Shown here piece after piece: positions 11,348 through 21,535 of a DNA stretch of 64,000 nt (position 1 is its first letter; every line of letters begins with the position of its first letter). A model generated the notes under the pieces. It was given only the letters and a program-made list of their open reading frames with translations, did not search any database and was not told where the DNA came from. The translations under genes were made by a program, and so were the position numbers. Source of the DNA: JBFWWP01 sp050246115 (GTDB lineage Bacteria; Planctomycetota; UBA8108; UBA1146; JAJFFE01); NCBI GenBank assembly GCA_050246115.1, contig JBFWWP010000012.1, positions 85,317 through 149,316 on the forward strand, read 5' to 3'.

Positions 11348-13707
11348 TGCGCCGGATCCTGCATCACGGGTTTCTCGGTCTATGGGTCGTGGCGGCGGTC
11401 TTTGCCGACGGTTCGACCCGGAGCCGGGCTATGGCTCAGGACGAACTCCCGACCGAAGTTCGTGAGTACGATGTCCTCGTCCGGAAGGCCGGAGGAAACG
11501 AGTTGGTGGGGACGATCCTCTCCGAGAATCCCCTCGTCGTCGAATTCCTCTACAAGGGGAACAAGCTGACCGTCAAGACCGAGGAGATCGCGAAGATCAT
11601 TCGGCGGGTCACGCCAACCCAGGCGTACCAAAACCGCCAGAAGCGAGGCTTCGACCCTGCTCGATACGAGTCGCAGCTCGCGCTGGGATCGTTCGCGGCT
11701 CAGTATCCCGAGACTCAACCTCGAGCGATCGAGCACTTGATCGCTGCGGTGAAGCTCGCGCCCGAGCGCGACGACCCCTACCCCAAACTCTTCGAACTCA
11801 TCGATGCCGTCGACTTGACGAGTCGCTCGGAGGCGGCTCGTGATCAGGAATTGGGCGCATACCTGGCCGTCCTTCGGGCGGGCGTCGAGCGCCTGGATGT
11901 GCCGTTACGCGCAGCGCGTTTGTTCGTCGCAGCGGGTGACCGCTGGGGAGCCATCTACATGCTCCGGCGAGTCTTGGATGCGCCGCCCTCCCTCCGCAGC
12001 CAGTACGGTGCGGTCACGCGCGAAGCGGAGGAGACGCTCCCGCGTTTGCTGGCAGCAGACGGGCAACGCGAGGAGGCGCGCCGTCGGGTCGAAGACGCCT
12101 TGGCGAACGGTTCGAGTGCATCCTTGCTCGCCATGAAAGCGGGTTGGTTGCTCGAAGATCTCGCGAACGGGGACGCGAGCGCGGAGCCAGAGTTCCTCGC
12201 GTGCGTGCAGGGGTTGCTCGACGCAGACCGATCGGCCGACGCCTACCTGCTCCGTGGGTCGTATCGATTGATCCAAGAAGACCTGCAGAGCTCGTCGGCG
12301 GACTTCGCCAAGGCCGCTCAGGTCGGTGAGTTTGGTGCGCCGCTCGTCTTGACCTATGCGCTGCAGTTCGCGCGCGCGGGGAAGTTCCCGGTCGCGGCGA
12401 ACACGCTCGCTGACGTTCGCAAGGTGGATAGTCTGCAGGACGAGTTGCTCGCCGTGACGGCGTACCTGCGAGAGAACGAGGGGCACCCGGCGGAGGCTCT
12501 CAGCCTGCTCGAGCAGGCGGTTCAGCGTCCAGCGGCCCCGTGGCAGAACTGGATCCAGTACTTGCAGACCCGTGAGCGCGTGGGCGTCGCCGGCTCTCTG
12601 GCCGACGCGGCGCAGCCGTTTCTCGCGCGGTTCAGCGACAACCCCGTGGCCTTCGCCGAGTGTGCGCTCCTCATCGCCGACGAGGCGCTTGCCAGCCAGG
12701 ATGGCGCGCGCGCAAGGCGCTGGCTCGACTACGCCGGGTTGGTGGTTCCCGACGACGATGCGGAGTTCTTCCTGCGGGTGGGGTGGGCGCACCTGGCGGA
12801 CGGCGGAGATCCCGAGCGGGCCCGAGCGGCGCTCGAACGGGCACGTTCTCTGGCCCCGGAGGTGCTCGACGTGCGCAACGCACTCGGGTTCCTCGAGTAC
12901 CGGGAAGGGCGCTTGGAGGAAGCGGATGCCGAGTTCAAACACGTCGTGCAGTCGTTTCCAGCGGAGGCAGCGGCGGCGGCCGAGCGGCCGCGGGTCCTCG
13001 AGTATGCCCTCGAGGCGCGCTCGGCAATCGAGGCCGCACTCCGTGAAGAAGTGTGGAGCGACTCCTTCGACCGAGACGATTCGGACCAGCCGCTCAACAA
13101 CTGGCAGCCGAAGGAGACGTTCGGCGTCGACGTGAGGCTACGCGGTGGTTCGGCGTACCTGAGCGGACGGCAGGCCTTCGAGGATGACGGGTTGACCATG
13201 CTCTCCCGAAGCGTGCCGGCGGAGCGGCTCAGTCGGGTGCGGGCGCGGTTGCGTATCGAGCGCGGTGCGGCGGCAGTGCGGGTCGGACTGCGCCTCGAGG
13301 ACGAGCAGGGGCGAAGTGGCCTGGTCCTGTTTCGGGACAAAGATGGAGTCCTGAAGGTGTCCGTCAACCGCGGCGACAACAGCGAGGTGATCGAGCCGTT
13401 GCCCGAAGGCGCCCCGCCCGCCGAGCCCGATCGCACGCAACGCGAGCTGCGGCGCGCAGTGTGGGGCGACGATCGACTCGTGCACACGCTGGAGATTCGA
13501 TTCGAGGCGAGCGGCAACACCGCGTCGCTGTACTTCGACGGCGAACGCATCGCGCGTGGCTTCGACGTTTCGTTCCTCGGCCGGCGGGGTGACGCAATCC
13601 TCGGAGTGTCCGGCGCGGCTTCGCTGGAGCAGAACTATGAACTGGAAGTACTCGAGGTCGAAGTCTTCCGCCGACTGCCGGAGGGCAAGGTGCGGCGGCG
13701 CTTCTGA
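11347..13707 (+). CDS. Secreted TPR-repeat protein with C-terminal jelly-roll-like domain
   Basis: This 786-aa protein begins with a signal peptide (MRRILHHGFLGLWVVAAVFA). An SM-like small beta region follows (VGTILSENPLVVEFLYKGNKL). A long series of helical TPR-like repeats fills most of the middle, for example ALEYREGRLEEADAEFKHVV near residue 520. The last 200 residues read as a beta-sandwich similar to LamG/carbohydrate-binding modules. TPR proteins in pilus loci often serve as secretin or pilin assembly scaffolds; that is a guess here. The start was chosen because it overlaps the previous stop and begins with a signal peptide. Confidence 0.75.
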   Translation: MRRILHHGFLGLWVVAAVFADGSTRSRAMAQDELPTEVREYDVLVRKAGGNELVGTILSENPLVVEFLYKGNKLTVKTEEIAKIIRRVTPTQAYQNRQKRGFDPARYESQLALGSFAAQYPETQPRAIEHLIAAVKLAPERDDPYPKLFELIDAVDLTSRSEAARDQELGAYLAVLRAGVERLDVPLRAARLFVAAGDRWGAIYMLRRVLDAPPSLRSQYGAVTREAEETLPRLLAADGQREEARRRVEDALANGSSASLLAMKAGWLLEDLANGDASAEPEFLACVQGLLDADRSADAYLLRGSYRLIQEDLQSSSADFAKAAQVGEFGAPLVLTYALQFARAGKFPVAANTLADVRKVDSLQDELLAVTAYLRENEGHPAEALSLLEQAVQRPAAPWQNWIQYLQTRERVGVAGSLADAAQPFLARFSDNPVAFAECALLIADEALASQDGARARRWLDYAGLVVPDDDAEFFLRVGWAHLADGGDPERARAALERARSLAPEVLDVRNALGFLEYREGRLEEADAEFKHVVQSFPAEAAAAAERPRVLEYALEARSAIEAALREEVWSDSFDRDDSDQPLNNWQPKETFGVDVRLRGGSAYLSGRQAFEDDGLTMLSRSVPAERLSRVRARLRIERGAAAVRVGLRLEDEQGRSGLVLFRDKDGVLKVSVNRGDNSEVIEPLPEGAPPAEPDRTQRELRRAVWGDDRLVHTLEIRFEASGNTASLYFDGERIARGFDVSFLGRRGDAILGVSGAASLEQNYELEVLEVEVFRRLPEGKVRRRF

Positions 13708-13750
13708 CGGGAATGCTGTAGCGGCGCCCCTGCGCCCGAAAGGCTGTGAC

Positions 13751-14386
13751 GTGATCCGCAACTTGCCGCCTCAGCGTGGCTTTACGTTGATCGAGCTGTT
13801 GGTCGTGATGGCGATCATCTCGCTCCTCGCCGGCATGCTCACGGTGACCGTCGGCATGGCCCGTGCCAAGGCGCGCAAGGCCGAAGCGCAGCTGACGATC
13901 CAGGCCTTCTCCGCGGCGATCTCGGCCCACGAGGCCCGGTATCAGTTCTTCCCACCGAGCCGCTTCGAGGATCCCCCGTACGAGGTTGCGACCAACGAAG
14001 TCGACTGCGGTATCGAGTCGGTGCTCGCGCACGTGACGCGGGACAACAACTTCTCTGCGATCGACCTGGAGGACGAGCTGCTGTCGAACCTCGACAAGGA
14101 CTCGCTCAACGACGCCGAACTCGTGGAGCACCTCCGTTGGTCGTTCGGCGATGCCCAGCTGCGCGAGTACCTGGATCCGTGGGGCTCGCCGTACATCTAC
14201 ATCAATGCGGATACCTACGGTCCCGAGTATGTCATCACTCACAAGGACGGCAAGAAGGGCGCGGCGCGCGCGAGCCTTTCGACCGCAACGGCCTCCTACA
14301 ACGCGCCGACCACCTACCAACTTTGGTCGTCGGGCCCCAACAAGACCAACGAGAACGGTGGCGGAGACGACATCCACTCATGGTGA
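13751..14386 (+). CDS. Major-type pseudopilin (GspG family), locus 1
   Basis: The N-terminus RGFTLIELLVVMAIISLLAG is a textbook prepilin: a prepilin peptidase cuts before Phe and methylates it. The Glu at mature position 5 is present. The C-terminus has the GspG-like DPWGSPYIYIN and the SSGPNKTNENGGGDDI tail that in GspG binds calcium. Its 211 aa are longer than usual GspG (about 140) owing to an insert around residues 65-130. The GTG start follows GAAAGG by 7 bases; no ATG lies upstream at a sensible distance. The next gene overlaps by 7 bp. Confidence 0.9.
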   Translation: MIRNLPPQRGFTLIELLVVMAIISLLAGMLTVTVGMARAKARKAEAQLTIQAFSAAISAHEARYQFFPPSRFEDPPYEVATNEVDCGIESVLAHVTRDNNFSAIDLEDELLSNLDKDSLNDAELVEHLRWSFGDAQLREYLDPWGSPYIYINADTYGPEYVITHKDGKKGAARASLSTATASYNAPTTYQLWSSGPNKTNENGGGDDIHSW

Positions 14387-15759
14387 GCCAGCGGCTGAGG
14401 ACTCAACTCCGTGCCCCTGATCCAGGCGCCCGCGCGGGCGGCCCGAGCGGGCGTTGCCGCGGGATGTCGCTCATCGAGATTCTCGTCGTGCTCGCGATCT
14501 TGACGATGATCCTCGGTCTGTCGGTGTCCGCGTATCAGCGGCTCGGTCGGGGCTACGTGCTACCGGCCGCGGCCTCACAAGTGTCGAGCGTGATCCGGGC
14601 GGCGCGGAACTTCTCGGTGTCAGCCGGGGTGCCGAGCAAGGTCTTCGTCGATAGCTCGCCCGAACAACCGCAGATAGCGGCGTTTGGCTTCAAGCTCGTG
14701 GCGAACTGGCACTTCGAGGACGCGGGGTCGGAGGAGACCGAGGATCGTCCGATCGAGCCGGGGGCAGTGCTTCGTGGCGGGCGCGGGGACGGGGCGAGCG
14801 TCGTGGGCCGGGTGTTCGCGGCGCCGGGCAAGGTGGGGCGCGCACTTTACTTCGAGGACGGCGGTGCGGCCGTGGCCGACCACAAGGTGCGCTACCACTC
14901 CGTCGGTGGGATGAGCCTCGAGGCGTGGATCCGTTTCCTGCCGCGCGATGAGCGACCGGAGGCGCTCTATGCGGTGATCTCGAAACCGGGTTCGTACGAA
15001 GTCGGGGTCACGGGTGACCAGGCGGTGTACTTGAGCCTGTGGGGGGCGTGGGGAGGACGGCAGGATGACGAGTATCTCGCACGGTCGGTCGGCGGGGTCG
15101 TCATCGTGGATCGTTGGACTCACGTTCGGGCGACCTGGGATGGTCTCGAGCTGCAGCTCGAAGTGGACGGGATCCGCCACGGGCTGTGCCCGGTAGGCTA
15201 CGAGCGCATCGCCGAAGAGGAGTGGCCGGCGCCGCCGGCGCGGATCTCGGGCCCGGACTCGTACCTCAGCGTCAGTCGCCCGGACCGCTTCTTCATGGGT
15301 TTCATCGACGAAGTGAAGGTCCGTGCGGCGCTCGAGCCGCGTGTGTTCGAGCTCCCGAGCGGTGTCCAGTTCCTGGGTCCTTCGCAGACGATCTACTTCG
15401 ACGCCCGCGGGAGCCTGGATCCGCTTCGCCACCGGGAGGCCGTCGTGGTGCGCATGACCGATGACACTGCGTTGATCCGAGCCGAGTCCGCGGCCGGCGG
15501 TACCGTCGCGGTGCCCGCGGACCCCGTGTCCGACGATGGCGACGAGACGGAGGGTGAGGATGCGATTCCTGCCAATCCGTTGGCGGCGCTCGCAAGGTAC
15601 TTGGCCGAGGAACGTGAACGGGTGCGCCAAGCGGAGGGCGCGGAGAACGAGGACGAAGACGGCGAGCCGAAGCCCGGCCGACCCGCCTACCAGGAGATGG
15701 CCGCCCCCGAGACGATTCGCGAGATCCTCGTGGATCTCACGGGTACCATTCGCGGGTGA
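14380..15759 (+). CDS. GspH-like pseudopilin carrying a LamG-like domain
   Basis: After a short arginine-rich leader the prepilin signal reads RGMSLIEILVVLAILTMILG, with Glu5 kept and Met instead of Phe at +1. GspH/FimT proteins are normally about 160-200 aa; this one has 459. The extra part, about residues 95-320, has the LamG/concanavalin pattern (GRALYFEDGGAAVADH, MSLEAWIRF, DRWTHVRATWDGLELQLEVDG, FIDEVKVRAAL). A variable acidic tail follows. It would be a minor pilus-tip subunit presenting a ligand-binding domain. It overlaps the GspG stop by 7 bp. Confidence 0.82.
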   Translation: MVSQRLRTQLRAPDPGARAGGPSGRCRGMSLIEILVVLAILTMILGLSVSAYQRLGRGYVLPAAASQVSSVIRAARNFSVSAGVPSKVFVDSSPEQPQIAAFGFKLVANWHFEDAGSEETEDRPIEPGAVLRGGRGDGASVVGRVFAAPGKVGRALYFEDGGAAVADHKVRYHSVGGMSLEAWIRFLPRDERPEALYAVISKPGSYEVGVTGDQAVYLSLWGAWGGRQDDEYLARSVGGVVIVDRWTHVRATWDGLELQLEVDGIRHGLCPVGYERIAEEEWPAPPARISGPDSYLSVSRPDRFFMGFIDEVKVRAALEPRVFELPSGVQFLGPSQTIYFDARGSLDPLRHREAVVVRMTDDTALIRAESAAGGTVAVPADPVSDDGDETEGEDAIPANPLAALARYLAEERERVRQAEGAENEDEDGEPKPGRPAYQEMAAPETIREILVDLTGTIRG

Positions 15760-15799
15760 CCGGCCTCGCGCCTGTCGCACGATACGCAAGGAGAGCCTC

Positions 15800-18700
15800 A
15801 TGCCGACCCCCGATCGAGGAACGATCCACCGATTCGTGGCCCCGCCCGCAGCCTCGGGAATGGCGCTCATTTTGGTGATCCTCGTGCTCTCCGCCCTGGT
15901 CCTGATCGGTACCCCATTCATCTTGTCCATGACCTTGCAGGAACAGGGGTCGGTGCACACGGCGGCCCAGGAACGAGCACGCCTCGGAGCCGAGTCCGCG
16001 CGCAATTATGCTGTCGCGCAGTTGTTCGCCACCCATCCCAGTCGCGAGACCGGGTTGGAACGGCGGGAACTCACTCCGGCTGGCGAAGGTCGCGCGGCAG
16101 CGGCGCCGTCGAGCGGGGTACAAACGATCGAGTTCCCGAAGACCAAGGTCGATGGCGTCGACGAGCTTCGAGTGCTTCTTCCCACCGAGATCGCGATCGA
16201 GCGGGTCGGCGGCGAGAGCGAGAACACATCCGCGGCGAGCGCAAGCGCAACGGCCTCGAGTTTCGTCTTGCAGAGCCCGACGGATCAGCTGCTCGCGGTC
16301 GAGATCGAGGACGAACAGGGCAAGATCAACCTCAACACGGTCCCGCCGATCGTCCTGGGCAATCTGCTCGGAGGAACCCAACTGGCCGAGAACGTGACCT
16401 TCGACGTCACCCAGACCGAGATTGCTGTGGTGGATCCCTCGGTGTTTCGCAGCGATGGCGATCCCGACACCGTGGACGGCGTCGTCGTCATCATGAACCC
16501 GCTGATCTTCACGATGGAGGCGGTCTCCTATCGGCACCGTACCGAGACCCACCTTACCGGCTGCTTTCGCGGCGAGTACCTTTCGGTTCCCCAAGAACAT
16601 CGCGAGGGCTGGCCGATCTTCGACCTGCGTGCCTTCAAGGTGTTCCTGCACCGGTACTACAACCTCGATACCGGCGAGCTGCGGACCTACCGCACCCCGC
16701 AGGCGATGCGTGAGATCGCCGAATGGTCGATCGTCCCGTACTTCCTGAAGAACCTCGCGGCCCTGGGTCTCAATCTGCGCAACATCGATGACTTCGGCCT
16801 GACGACCGAGATGCTGCTGCGCGCTGGACTCGACGAGATGCTGCTCGAGCGGGAGGAGGCCGAGTACGACGAAGGCGCCTACCGCGAAGCCATGCGCAAA
16901 CTGAAGCAGGCAGGCGTGCCGGATGAGTTGGCCGACCTCCTCGAGCGCGCCCGTGGCAAGGCCGCGATGATCGAGGCCGCGGACTTGGTCGAGAAGCTCA
17001 ATCTCGGCAAGCTCGAGATGGGCATGGTCGGCGCGGCGTTCGAGGGCGAGTTCAAGAAGCAGCTCAAGCGGCTGCAGGCCAACACCAAGACCTACTTTCC
17101 GAAGGGCATCGAAGCCTACAAGGAGATCTTCGATCAGCCCGGCCTCGAGACCTTCACGGCGCGCGACTTCGAAGAGATCCGCGACCTGGTCACGGTGACG
17201 TCGGGAGTCCAGGCCTCCTGGTCGGACGAACAATCGGTCATCGGCGAGATTTCCACGAATAGCCTCATTGGCTTCCCGTCGCTCCAAGTCGCGAACTACT
17301 CGTGGTTCAATCCCGGTACCTTGATTCGGATTCGCAGCCTCGAGGATCCGAAGAAGGTCGAATACCACCTCGCTATGGGGGCGATTCCCATCCCGCGCGG
17401 TAGCGGTCCGGCCGCTCGGCTGCGTGGTTCCGTTTTCTCCGGCGGGATCATTCTGAAGGAAGCGCTCCGGTTCGAGTACAAGGACCGCGAGGCAGTCGTC
17501 GCCGCGCTCCTGCGCAATCCGGTGAACATCAACACCGCTTCGAGGCGCGTCATCGAAGCCGTGCTCGCCGGGCTCAGCCAGATCGACATGCGCGGCGGGG
17601 TGCGCAACGTCGTCAACACCCTAGAAGCGCGCAAACTCACGGAGCGGATCATCGACGAGCGGCCCATTTTGGGGTTCGCGCATCTGAAACAGATCGTCGA
17701 GCAGGCGAGCGCTGCGGAGGAACTCGACAGCGCGGACGTCGGGCTGATCCTGATGAACGCCCAGAACCCGAATCACCGAAGCCTGTCGGTCTCGTCGGTC
17801 GGTTTCTGCTACGCGTCCGGCGATGTGTACAGCATCGAAACGACGGCGAGTATCAATGGTCCCGCTGGCATGGAGATCGCGTCCCACCGGATCCGTGAGG
17901 TCATCGAAGTCGCCCCCCCGGACCCGCTGGGCGTGGAACTGAGTTCGCAGAGCGACTTCATGGTCGCGCAGTTTCCGCGTGCTGAGCCGATGCGCGATCG
18001 GTGGCCGCTCACGGCTACTTGGCTGCCGGGGCGCGAGGGCAACCTGATGATCACCCAGCCGGTGCCCTTGCATCAGAGGAACTGGGAATCGCCGTCGGAG
18101 ACCTCGGGCAGCATCAAGGCGCTCACGACCGAACTCGGCAGCGTGAATGAAACGTTCGGTTACGGGAGTATCGAGTTCGCGCCGGTAGAGCACTTCCCGG
18201 ACACCATCGAGGGCTGGGACACGGCCAACGGCCCGCACACGATGTCCACGGTTGCGGATGGGGCGGCGAACCCTGCTCCCGGGGGCTCCGGTGGCGCACC
18301 GGCGCCCGCCGTGAGTCCTGTGGACCCCGACCAGTCGATCGTTTTCTCGCCCAGTGCGATCGAGTTCTGGGTTCGTCCCAACTGGGACAGCCGGTCCGGG
18401 GACCGAACCTTCTTCGATACGATCGCCGACCCGAGTCGGCCCGAGCGCAATCGCATTCGGTGCTACTTCGATGGAGCGGACCAAGCGATCGTGTTGCAGG
18501 TCATGGATGACGCGGCGCCCCCCCGGTCCCCCGAAGCCAACGGTCCAACCGTGATCCCGAACACGGTGCCCATCACGGGCGGCGGGGAGATTCGTTACCG
18601 AGTGACCCCGGCAACTTTCGCGAACGACACTTGGTATCACTTGACCGCTGCCTGGGGATCGTCACGTCCGGGAGATCAACTCCTGATGATCGATCGCCGT

Positions 18701-21535
18701 CCAGTCGGAGAGCACAAGTGGGCCACGCGACTGGCGGGTGCACTCGCGATCAACGGCCGCAACGTGTCGCTGGAACAGACGGAAACCGCTGGCTTTCCCG
18801 AAACGTGGCCGAAGAAGGGATCGCTACTGGTCGGCACCGAGGTCATCGACTACGAGGGCAGCAAGATCATTCAGCGAGGGGCCCGCGGCACCGTTCGGCA
18901 GAACCACCCACGGGGTACGCCGGTGCGCCTGTTCGGCTATGGTGTCGAGGTCGTTCCGTCGGACCCGCGACTGCCTCTGGACACGGCGCAGAATGTCATC
19001 CTGGTGCCCAAGGGCGGCGCCAAGTTGGCGAAAGCGCTCCCGATCTCGCGCGATTCCGACATGCTACCGGCGTCCTTCGCGACGATGCGGGGGCTCGACT
19101 TTCCAGGTCCCTACAACCAATCGACGACGGTGATTCGGGTGCAAGGTGATCCGGGCGCGCAGGGGTTCCCGGCCCAAGGTTACCTGTTCGTGTATCCCAT
19201 CATGAGCGACGCCACCGGCTTCTACTTCAACACGGGCGTCTGGGAGTACGTGAAGTACGCCGGAGTGCGACCCGGGGCCGGAGGAGCTGGGGCCACGGCC
19301 GAGTTCTACAACCTGACGCACGACCCGGTGGGGGCCAACAAGGTCGATACGACGCAGCTCTCAGGTCAACTGGCATTCCTTGTCGTGGTCAGTGTCGGGA
19401 TCGAGACGGACGTGGACAACCTGAGCGAACTCTATCCTCCGAGCGGTGTCATCCAGCTGGATACAGGCACTGGGAACACGACCACCGGAGCGAACGCTGT
19501 GGAGTGGATCTACTACTGGATGATCGCCGAGAACAAGTACTTCCTCGGACGCCCTCTCCTCCGGGGGTACGGGTTCCGCGGGTTCACGGGCAACATGACC
19601 TACTCCGACGATCTGTTGATCAACGGTGAGTTGATCTTCGACACCACGACCATTTCCGATCACCCGGTTGGGCAGCCCGTGGTGCCCGTGATGCGCGTGA
19701 CCCGGCCCTTCCTCGCCGAGGACGATTGGGTTTCCGTCGGCGACTCCTACGGGACGCCCGCGGAACGCAAGTCTGAAGGGCAGTTGATGCGATTGAGGAT
19801 CGTTCGTGAGACTGACTTGGGCACCTTCTTCTCGTTCGCGAAGCAGCCGTTGGAAAGCTATGTCGCCGGCGGTGTTCCCAAGTTGAAGAAGTTCCCCAGC
19901 GGTGAGCTCCCGAGCGTGACATCGCAGCAGATCTCCTTTGGCGCTGCGCCGGCTCCGGGCCTCACCGGTGCCGGCCCCTTGGGGGCAGTGATCGACGAGA
20001 TTCGGCTGAGCCGGCTGAGTCGGTCCGACTTCGTGGCGACCGCCTTCCCGGTGAGCCCGGGAGGCCGCATGGTGTTGGACGAAGTCCCTCCTCCTCCGGG
20101 CCAGTCGCGATCGGTCGAGCGCCGAGCCATTCGCACCTGGTTCGACTCCAGCGCCGAGGTGGGGCGGTCCGGTCAGCTGGATCGTATTCGCTTCGTCGGT
20201 TCCTCCAAGCTGGTTCCTCTCGTCGGAGCCGGAGGAGCCATTGCTGGGCTCGCCTACCAGCCGGCCGAGCTACGCGGCTTCGGTCTCGGCAAGCCCGAGG
20301 GTCTCTTCGCCATCGACCAAGAGGTCTTTCACTACAGCTACGACGAGACGGAGGGGGTTGCGCCAGCGGCAACCGCCCTCTTGGCGCAGACGCTGCCAAG
20401 AGACGCCGTCCTGTGGAGTGCCGAAGTGCTGCAGCCTGGGGAGAATCGGCTCATCGACCCTGCACGGGACCTCCGCTCGGAAGTGATTCCGGAGATCGCG
20501 ATCACACCCGAGACCGGCGAGCTACCGGCGACCGATGGGTTCCTGGAGTTCGTGAACGACGCCCGCAAGGAGATCATCTACTACGAGCGGCGCAGTGGGG
20601 GCCGGCTGTACAACTGCCTGAGAGGGCAGTTGGGTACCGAGGTCGGAACCTACGTCTATCAGTACCAGTACTATGGTCGCCAAGGACAACTCGTCACCCA
20701 AACGAACGAGTGGCGGCTGCGAGTGCTCGACACCCGAGAGATCGACGTCTTGCGTCGTAGCATGCTCAACACCGAGCGCCTTGCCGGTGCACTGGGCGAG
20801 GCTGCGCTGTTGCCGCTGCCCCAGATCGCCGTCACCCGCACCGCGGGCCCGATCACGACCGAGTCGTTGCCGGTCGTGGACGCCCGTCTGTTCGAGCGTC
20901 GTTTGGGCTACGCCATCCTCGACGATGGTGACCCGAACACCACGGACGAGATCATTGGCTACCAGCAACGTGAAGGCAACGAACTGCTCTTGCTCGGGCG
21001 GGATGACCGAACCGGTAACGGGATCTTCCGCGGCCGCTTCGGAACTCCGAAACGCGGCGTAACGGGTCAGGACGTTCCCGTGGTGAGTTTCCCGGCTCGT
21101 TACCACGATCGCTTCGATGCTCAGGTCGAGTCGGCCGATCTCATGTATTGGCAGCGCGCTTTCCAAACCCCCGGCGCGCGCTGGGACCGAATCGTGTGGC
21201 AGGTGGAGGAGCAGCGCAACACGACCTTCGACAACGAGGTGTGGGTGTTGGTTCGCTTCGACGGCGCGCCCGATTGGGATCAGCAGCCGACGAACCGACC
21301 GGGTGGGCTGTACCTGTTCAAGGATGGTGGCGCCGTCAACAGGCTCGGCGTGCAGGCGGACCTGGCGGAGGTCAGGGTCATGTTCCGCTACCCCGACGGC
21401 TCCTACGGTCGCAACTCGGCCGCTGCCGGTGCCGGTTGGAGCGACACCTGGAAGCACTCACCGGTGCTCGACTCGCTGCGGATCGAGTATCGCAAGGAAG
21501 CGCGAGCCATCCATCGCGAGAACCTGCCCTTTTGA
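15800..21535 (+). CDS. Giant GspK-like minor pseudopilin with LamG-like and repeated RGxxGT modules
   Basis: The N-terminus, GMALILVILVLSALVLIGTP, is the GspK/PilX-type prepilin segment without the usual Glu5, as in GspK. The HhH-type pieces typical of GspK follow: INLNTVPPIVLGNLLGG near residue 176 and VNINTASRRVIEAVLAGL near 574. GspK is normally 300-350 aa; this protein has 1911. A LamG-like domain lies at about 845-975 (AIEFWVRPNWD, WYHLTAAWG). At least four copies of a small module with an E-[VI]-I-x-Y core, an RG pair and GT occur. GspK caps the pseudopilus tip, so this would be a large tip adhesin or cargo selector. The ATG at 15800 follows AAGGAGAG. Upstream frame extension is out of frame with LamG-H. 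Confidence 0.85.
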   Translation: MPTPDRGTIHRFVAPPAASGMALILVILVLSALVLIGTPFILSMTLQEQGSVHTAAQERARLGAESARNYAVAQLFATHPSRETGLERRELTPAGEGRAAAAPSSGVQTIEFPKTKVDGVDELRVLLPTEIAIERVGGESENTSAASASATASSFVLQSPTDQLLAVEIEDEQGKINLNTVPPIVLGNLLGGTQLAENVTFDVTQTEIAVVDPSVFRSDGDPDTVDGVVVIMNPLIFTMEAVSYRHRTETHLTGCFRGEYLSVPQEHREGWPIFDLRAFKVFLHRYYNLDTGELRTYRTPQAMREIAEWSIVPYFLKNLAALGLNLRNIDDFGLTTEMLLRAGLDEMLLEREEAEYDEGAYREAMRKLKQAGVPDELADLLERARGKAAMIEAADLVEKLNLGKLEMGMVGAAFEGEFKKQLKRLQANTKTYFPKGIEAYKEIFDQPGLETFTARDFEEIRDLVTVTSGVQASWSDEQSVIGEISTNSLIGFPSLQVANYSWFNPGTLIRIRSLEDPKKVEYHLAMGAIPIPRGSGPAARLRGSVFSGGIILKEALRFEYKDREAVVAALLRNPVNINTASRRVIEAVLAGLSQIDMRGGVRNVVNTLEARKLTERIIDERPILGFAHLKQIVEQASAAEELDSADVGLILMNAQNPNHRSLSVSSVGFCYASGDVYSIETTASINGPAGMEIASHRIREVIEVAPPDPLGVELSSQSDFMVAQFPRAEPMRDRWPLTATWLPGREGNLMITQPVPLHQRNWESPSETSGSIKALTTELGSVNETFGYGSIEFAPVEHFPDTIEGWDTANGPHTMSTVADGAANPAPGGSGGAPAPAVSPVDPDQSIVFSPSAIEFWVRPNWDSRSGDRTFFDTIADPSRPERNRIRCYFDGADQAIVLQVMDDAAPPRSPEANGPTVIPNTVPITGGGEIRYRVTPATFANDTWYHLTAAWGSSRPGDQLLMIDRRPVGEHKWATRLAGALAINGRNVSLEQTETAGFPETWPKKGSLLVGTEVIDYEGSKIIQRGARGTVRQNHPRGTPVRLFGYGVEVVPSDPRLPLDTAQNVILVPKGGAKLAKALPISRDSDMLPASFATMRGLDFPGPYNQSTTVIRVQGDPGAQGFPAQGYLFVYPIMSDATGFYFNTGVWEYVKYAGVRPGAGGAGATAEFYNLTHDPVGANKVDTTQLSGQLAFLVVVSVGIETDVDNLSELYPPSGVIQLDTGTGNTTTGANAVEWIYYWMIAENKYFLGRPLLRGYGFRGFTGNMTYSDDLLINGELIFDTTTISDHPVGQPVVPVMRVTRPFLAEDDWVSVGDSYGTPAERKSEGQLMRLRIVRETDLGTFFSFAKQPLESYVAGGVPKLKKFPSGELPSVTSQQISFGAAPAPGLTGAGPLGAVIDEIRLSRLSRSDFVATAFPVSPGGRMVLDEVPPPPGQSRSVERRAIRTWFDSSAEVGRSGQLDRIRFVGSSKLVPLVGAGGAIAGLAYQPAELRGFGLGKPEGLFAIDQEVFHYSYDETEGVAPAATALLAQTLPRDAVLWSAEVLQPGENRLIDPARDLRSEVIPEIAITPETGELPATDGFLEFVNDARKEIIYYERRSGGRLYNCLRGQLGTEVGTYVYQYQYYGRQGQLVTQTNEWRLRVLDTREIDVLRRSMLNTERLAGALGEAALLPLPQIAVTRTAGPITTESLPVVDARLFERRLGYAILDDGDPNTTDEIIGYQQREGNELLLLGRDDRTGNGIFRGRFGTPKRGVTGQDVPVVSFPARYHDRFDAQVESADLMYWQRAFQTPGARWDRIVWQVEEQRNTTFDNEVWVLVRFDGAPDWDQQPTNRPGGLYLFKDGGAVNRLGVQADLAEVRVMFRYPDGSYGRNSAAAGAGWSDTWKHSPVLDSLRIEYRKEARAIHRENLPF

